From assembly GCF_900129465.1 (NCBI RefSeq), contig NZ_FSRA01000001.1, positions 4,156,482-4,220,481 of the forward strand: a stretch of 64,000 nt of DNA, read 5' to 3'. Made by a program: the position numbers and the translations under genes. Below are positions 61,100 to 64,000 of the stretch, piece after piece; position 1 is the stretch's first letter; every line of letters begins with the position of its first letter. The notes under the pieces were generated by a model. That model was not told where the DNA came from. It did not search any database and saw only the letters and a list, made by a program, of their open reading frames with translations. The DNA is from Chitinophaga niabensis (GTDB taxonomy: Bacteria > Bacteroidota > Bacteroidia > Chitinophagales > Chitinophagaceae).

Positions 61100-62824
61100 T
61101 TATTTGGTGCCTTTGGAAGCAGGCGTTTTAGCGGCGGTACCACCAGAAGCTGCTTTATTCGTAGACTCAAGATATTCCTTCACCTGGCGAACAGTTTCGT
61201 TGGCCGGGTCAATAGCTACCAGTTTGTCCATGAAAGGCTGCATAGATGCTTTATCATCTTTATTGTAATGATACAGCATCAGGTAAGTGTAAGCATTGGT
61301 AAGGTTCCTTTTGGATTTTGCTTCATCTTCAGGTTTGATCATGGAGATGTACTTTTCAAAAGGCTCTTTTGCTTTACCTTCCTTAGCTTGCTGATCAACT
61401 GCAAAGTTGCTCATACCTCTCCAGTAAAAACCGTTTGCCTGGGTAGGATACTTGGTAGTGAAATCCGCCCAGGTAGAATCTGCTAAAGAGTACTGCTGAG
61501 AATAATACTCATAAATACCTTTGAAGAACTGGTCTTCAATTGCACGGGGGTTGTCTTTTGCAGCCAGTGTTCTACCATACCATTTAGCCGCTTTTGCATA
61601 ATTGTTCATTCCTTTGAACGCCTCTGCAATGCCACGGAATTTCTCTGCATCTTTTGCAGTATCCGCTTCTGCATATTTCTCCAGGTAATCACCTGCCTGT
61701 ACTGAGAACTGCGCCTGGGTAGCAGAATCTCCGGATTTCAATTTTGCATAAATAGCACTCAGGAGTTTCAGATCGTTTAATTCGAGTTTTGCCTCTCCTA
61801 AGACCTTAGCACGCTCATCCATTATTGCTTTTGCAGCGAGAGAATCTCCCTTTTGCAAATGAGCATCAGCGGTCAGGTGCGTCAGCTTCGTTTTATACAC
61901 GTCATTGGCAGTGGCCATAAGGGCTTTAGCCTTGTTGATAGCCGCATCGTAATCCTTTTGGAGAAAAGACAGGGCTGCAAGGTAGTATTCGTTCTTTGCT
62001 TTGTCAGAAGGGTCACTCACTTCTACATACTTTTGCAGGTACTTAGAAGCATTTGACGGTGAGTATTGGTCCTTTTTCAGAGTGATGTAGAACTGGTAAA
62101 GCTCAAAGTAAGCAGGAGCATAGTTTGCATCCATGTTAGTTGCTTTTGTCCAGTCACCTACAGCCTGCTGCAGCAAACGAGCGTTGTAGTTCACAAGCCC
62201 TTGCTTCATTACAGCTTCAGCGTTGTTAGGATCCAGTTCCAGGGCTTTTTCGTAAGCGCCAATGGCTTTACCGCCATTTTCGCCACCCAGGAAACGGTAA
62301 GCATCGCCCAGCTCGATATAATCAGCCGCAGTAGCGGTATACATTTGTTTTTTCTTACGGCCTTCGTTATTGAGCAGCTTCTCCATAGTGGTCAGTGCAT
62401 AACCACGGTCTCCCGTAACAATCTCACTGTTAGCATCTGCAATAGCGCGGGCAACATCTCCATTACGGCCTTCTGAGGCTGTGCTGGCAGATTCAAACTT
62501 TTGTTTTGCTTCTGCGTTTTTACCGCTCAGGAGGTCAATACGACCTAAACCTGCAGTCAGCAGTGGAGAAGCGGGTACTGCAGCAAGACCTTTTGTGAAG
62601 GCAGCTGCTGCACCAGCCTGGTTTTCTAATCCCAGCTCAGCTATACCGAGGTAATAATAAGCGCGGTCATCCGTTGGTTTGGCGGCAATCGCCTTTTCAA
62701 GGTTCTGTTTCGCGGTTTGGAATTTGCCGTAGTACAAATCCTTCAAACCATCTTCCACAGATTGTGCCATGGCCCCGTTGGCTATGCAGAGCATGGCGAC
62801 AAATAAACTTTTCCTTCTGTTCAT
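61100..62824 (-). CDS. Secreted TPR protein next to the PstS-like gene
   Basis: 574 residues from the ATG at 62824 (MNRRKSLFVAMLCIANGAMA as signal peptide); a TTG six bases earlier is less likely. TPR-type helices throughout, with DGLKDLYYGKFQTAKQNLEK, AAYEKALELDPNNAEAVMK-like GAYEKALELDPNNAE and MDANYAPAYFELYQFYITL. It ends in a Thr/Ala/Lys tail. It follows the PstS-like gene after 37 bases, and a close paralogue is downstream. The neighbour order PstS-like then TPR is common in Bacteroidota next to TonB and ExbB/ExbD genes, so a role in that energising complex is inferred. Confidence 0.87.
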   Translation of the reverse strand: MNRRKSLFVAMLCIANGAMAQSVEDGLKDLYYGKFQTAKQNLEKAIAAKPTDDRAYYYLGIAELGLENQAGAAAAFTKGLAAVPASPLLTAGLGRIDLLSGKNAEAKQKFESASTASEGRNGDVARAIADANSEIVTGDRGYALTTMEKLLNNEGRKKKQMYTATAADYIELGDAYRFLGGENGGKAIGAYEKALELDPNNAEAVMKQGLVNYNARLLQQAVGDWTKATNMDANYAPAYFELYQFYITLKKDQYSPSNASKYLQKYVEVSDPSDKAKNEYYLAALSFLQKDYDAAINKAKALMATANDVYKTKLTHLTADAHLQKGDSLAAKAIMDERAKVLGEAKLELNDLKLLSAIYAKLKSGDSATQAQFSVQAGDYLEKYAEADTAKDAEKFRGIAEAFKGMNNYAKAAKWYGRTLAAKDNPRAIEDQFFKGIYEYYSQQYSLADSTWADFTTKYPTQANGFYWRGMSNFAVDQQAKEGKAKEPFEKYISMIKPEDEAKSKRNLTNAYTYLMLYHYNKDDKASMQPFMDKLVAIDPANETVRQVKEYLESTNKAASGGTAAKTPASKGTK

Positions 62825-62861
62825 GAGCAATCCGGTTTTAGTTGTGTTTTATCAGTATTTA

Positions 62862-63785
62862 TTATTTCAAAGTAGCTTCCCGGAAGACAATATTCAGCCT
62901 TGCAGGATACAATTTAAACTTACCTATCAGGAGTTGGCCTTCCTGACCGCCGAGGAAAGTGGCAAACCCCGCGCCCAGGCCCTGATAAGGTTCTTTCAAG
63001 ATATAAAACATGCCGCGTGTCAGCGGGTATGATTTCATTCCGATGTAAAATTGGTACGGCTGCACAAAATCCGTAAAGCCATCCGCACGTAATTTCACCG
63101 TAGTTACCTGTTTGGTAAAATCAATCGCCGTAGAGTCATTGGTATCTGAGATCCAGTTCACGCCTATCACGCCAATCGCATTTTTATTCTTAGATACGTA
63201 ATCGATCACTTCAGGATTCGTTTTTGCAGCCATCGTAGTAGCTGGCAACGGTTTACCCTTATTGATGGAATCACGGATAAAACGTACCGTGCTGGAATTC
63301 TGATTATCAAATACGATCTGCCATGGCTTATCTCCCTCTCCCACCATGATCTTGCGCACCTGGTCCATCGTAAGGATAGAATCCGGGTTGCTATGGTTCA
63401 CGATCAGGGCTATTGCATCAGTAGCCAGCTTCAAACTTTGCGGACGGATCTTTTCCTTTTGAAAATATTCCTTTTCCTCCTCTTTCAGTTCCCGGGTAAC
63501 AATGATCATCCTTGCACTATCGCTGAACAGATCCTTAAAGCAATCTGCCTCCGGTTTGTAATCAGCAATGATCTTTGTTTTGGGATATAAAGATTGAAAT
63601 ACTTTGATCTCTGAATCTAAAAGCGGTTTGTAAGTCTCATCCACAGAGATATGAATAGTTCCCGAGGTGGGAGTATCCTTTTCTTCTCCGTTAGAAGTTG
63701 ATCCCGAATTACAAGCTGCTACAACCACCATGCCACTCATGGTTGCAAATAAAATCTTCATCCAGTTTTTAGTTCTTAAAAACAT
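62862..63785 (-). CDS. PstS-like substrate-binding lipoprotein
   Basis: 307 residues from the ATG at 63785; starts at a later ATG (63761) or the GTG at 63791 are possible. A lipobox (VVAAC at the end of the hydrophobic stretch) predicts a lipoprotein. The body is a PBP-like type 2 fold of the phosphate-binding PstS family (TIHISVDETYKPLLDSEIKV, IIVTRELKEEEKEYF, SILTMDQVRKIMVGEG, STVRFIRDSI). There are no pstCAB genes beside it, and its place before TPR genes is that of the PstS-like proteins associated with TonB-ExbBD, so it may not transport phosphate. Ligand unknown. Confidence 0.85.
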   Translation of the reverse strand: MFLRTKNWMKILFATMSGMVVVAACNSGSTSNGEEKDTPTSGTIHISVDETYKPLLDSEIKVFQSLYPKTKIIADYKPEADCFKDLFSDSARMIIVTRELKEEEKEYFQKEKIRPQSLKLATDAIALIVNHSNPDSILTMDQVRKIMVGEGDKPWQIVFDNQNSSTVRFIRDSINKGKPLPATTMAAKTNPEVIDYVSKNKNAIGVIGVNWISDTNDSTAIDFTKQVTTVKLRADGFTDFVQPYQFYIGMKSYPLTRGMFYILKEPYQGLGAGFATFLGGQEGQLLIGKFKLYPARLNIVFREATLK

Positions 63786-63821
63786 ACGCACTGTCTGTCT
63801 AATGGTGACGAAATAATAGGA

Positions 63822-64000
63822 TCAAAAAAATAACTGTTTAACTCCCCTGTACACACGAAATAATCCATACGCACATAAAATACCACCGAGGGTATAAAGT
63901 ACTTCCGGTGATAAGGCAAGTTGGCCAAAGCCTAACCGCTCGGAGAAAAATGCATATAGGCCGAAGGCTATAAAAAATACTCCCCTGATCAACTCGCCCA
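63822..64000 (-). CDS. C-terminal end of a small membrane protein (partial)
   Basis: An open frame enters from the right edge and stops with TGA at 63822-63824; 59 codons are visible. It contains two hydrophobic helices (GVFFIAFGLYAFF and VLYTLGGILCAYGLF) and ends in a basic, aromatic tail (RVYRGVKQLFF). Family not recognised. The stop is 36 bases upstream of the PstS-like gene, so they probably share an operon. In related genomes TonB or ExbD would be expected nearby, and this piece does not look like either. Confidence 0.6.
   Translation of the reverse strand, partial: GELIRGVFFIAFGLYAFFSERLGFGQLALSPEVLYTLGGILCAYGLFRVYRGVKQLFF

Noticed and set aside
1-64000. tRNA, rRNA, CRISPR, insertion sequence, prophage or attachment site
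   Set aside because: No cloverleaf, rRNA stretch, regular spacer array, transposase, integrase or flanking duplication could be recognised in reading the intergenic regions.

Overview
The window is a stretch of a Bacteroidota chromosome, most like the Chitinophaga group (Chitinophagaceae). This rests on several sequence signs: promoters of the form TTTG-N19-TAnnTTTG, a protein ending in a type IX secretion sorting domain, an OmpA protein with calcium-binding type-3 repeats, a futalosine-type menaquinone pathway, a PorD-like protein beside CoaBC, and a cluster of a PstS-like protein with TPR proteins. No tRNA, rRNA, insertion sequence, prophage or CRISPR array was seen. This is core chromosome with small accessory islands.

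Layout. 1-1006 (+): end of futalosine hydrolase and MqnD (menaquinone). 1045-8346 (-): photolyase, a class IV aminotransferase, a two-subunit 3-oxoacid CoA-transferase, a DUF4296 lipoprotein, a PorD-like protein, CoaBC, RNA polymerase omega and BamD. 8347-8666: a divergent intergenic region with several DnaA-box-like sites and, next to mraZ, a 10-bp-period repeat array that looks like the MraZ operator. 8667-24719 (+): the division and cell wall (dcw) cluster mraZ-rsmH-ftsL-ftsI-murE-mraY-murD-ftsW-murG-murC-ftsQ-ftsA-ftsZ, without murF, ddl or murB, closed by a strong bidirectional terminator.

24802-30245 (-): a secreted GH123-like protein, the Kup potassium transporter and an abundant-type OmpA protein with a consensus promoter. 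30481-33745 (+): polyprenyl diphosphate synthase, RecJ and a small secreted protein of unknown function preceded by a 21-bp-spaced direct repeat. 33770-37258 (-): two tandem paralogous secreted esterases and HtpG. 37431-42436 (+): a 1077-residue secreted endonuclease/exonuclease/phosphatase-domain protein, the rpsF-rpsR-rplI operon and a small secreted protein. 42471-43745 (-): an orphan MacB-type permease.

43847-57122 (-): a complete 14-gene respiratory complex I operon, nuoA to nuoN, with a consensus promoter upstream of nuoA, a terminator after nuoN and a short NuoG. Menaquinone made with mqnB/mqnD and a polyprenyl tail (30481) would be the electron acceptor of this complex. 57298-64000 (-): a TlpA-type thioredoxin lipoprotein or periplasmic protein, a small cysteine-rich secreted protein, two paralogous TPR proteins, a PstS-like binding protein and the end of a membrane protein. 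By synteny known from Bacteroidota, the last group probably continues into a TonB-ExbB-ExbD energising cluster beyond the right edge.

There is no obvious new multi-gene system. The best leads are the DnaA-box cluster with MraZ repeats at 8.4-8.65 kb, the cysteine-rich protein beside the thioredoxin, the direct-repeat-controlled small secreted protein at 33.4 kb, and the duplicated TPR/PstS-like module at the right end.
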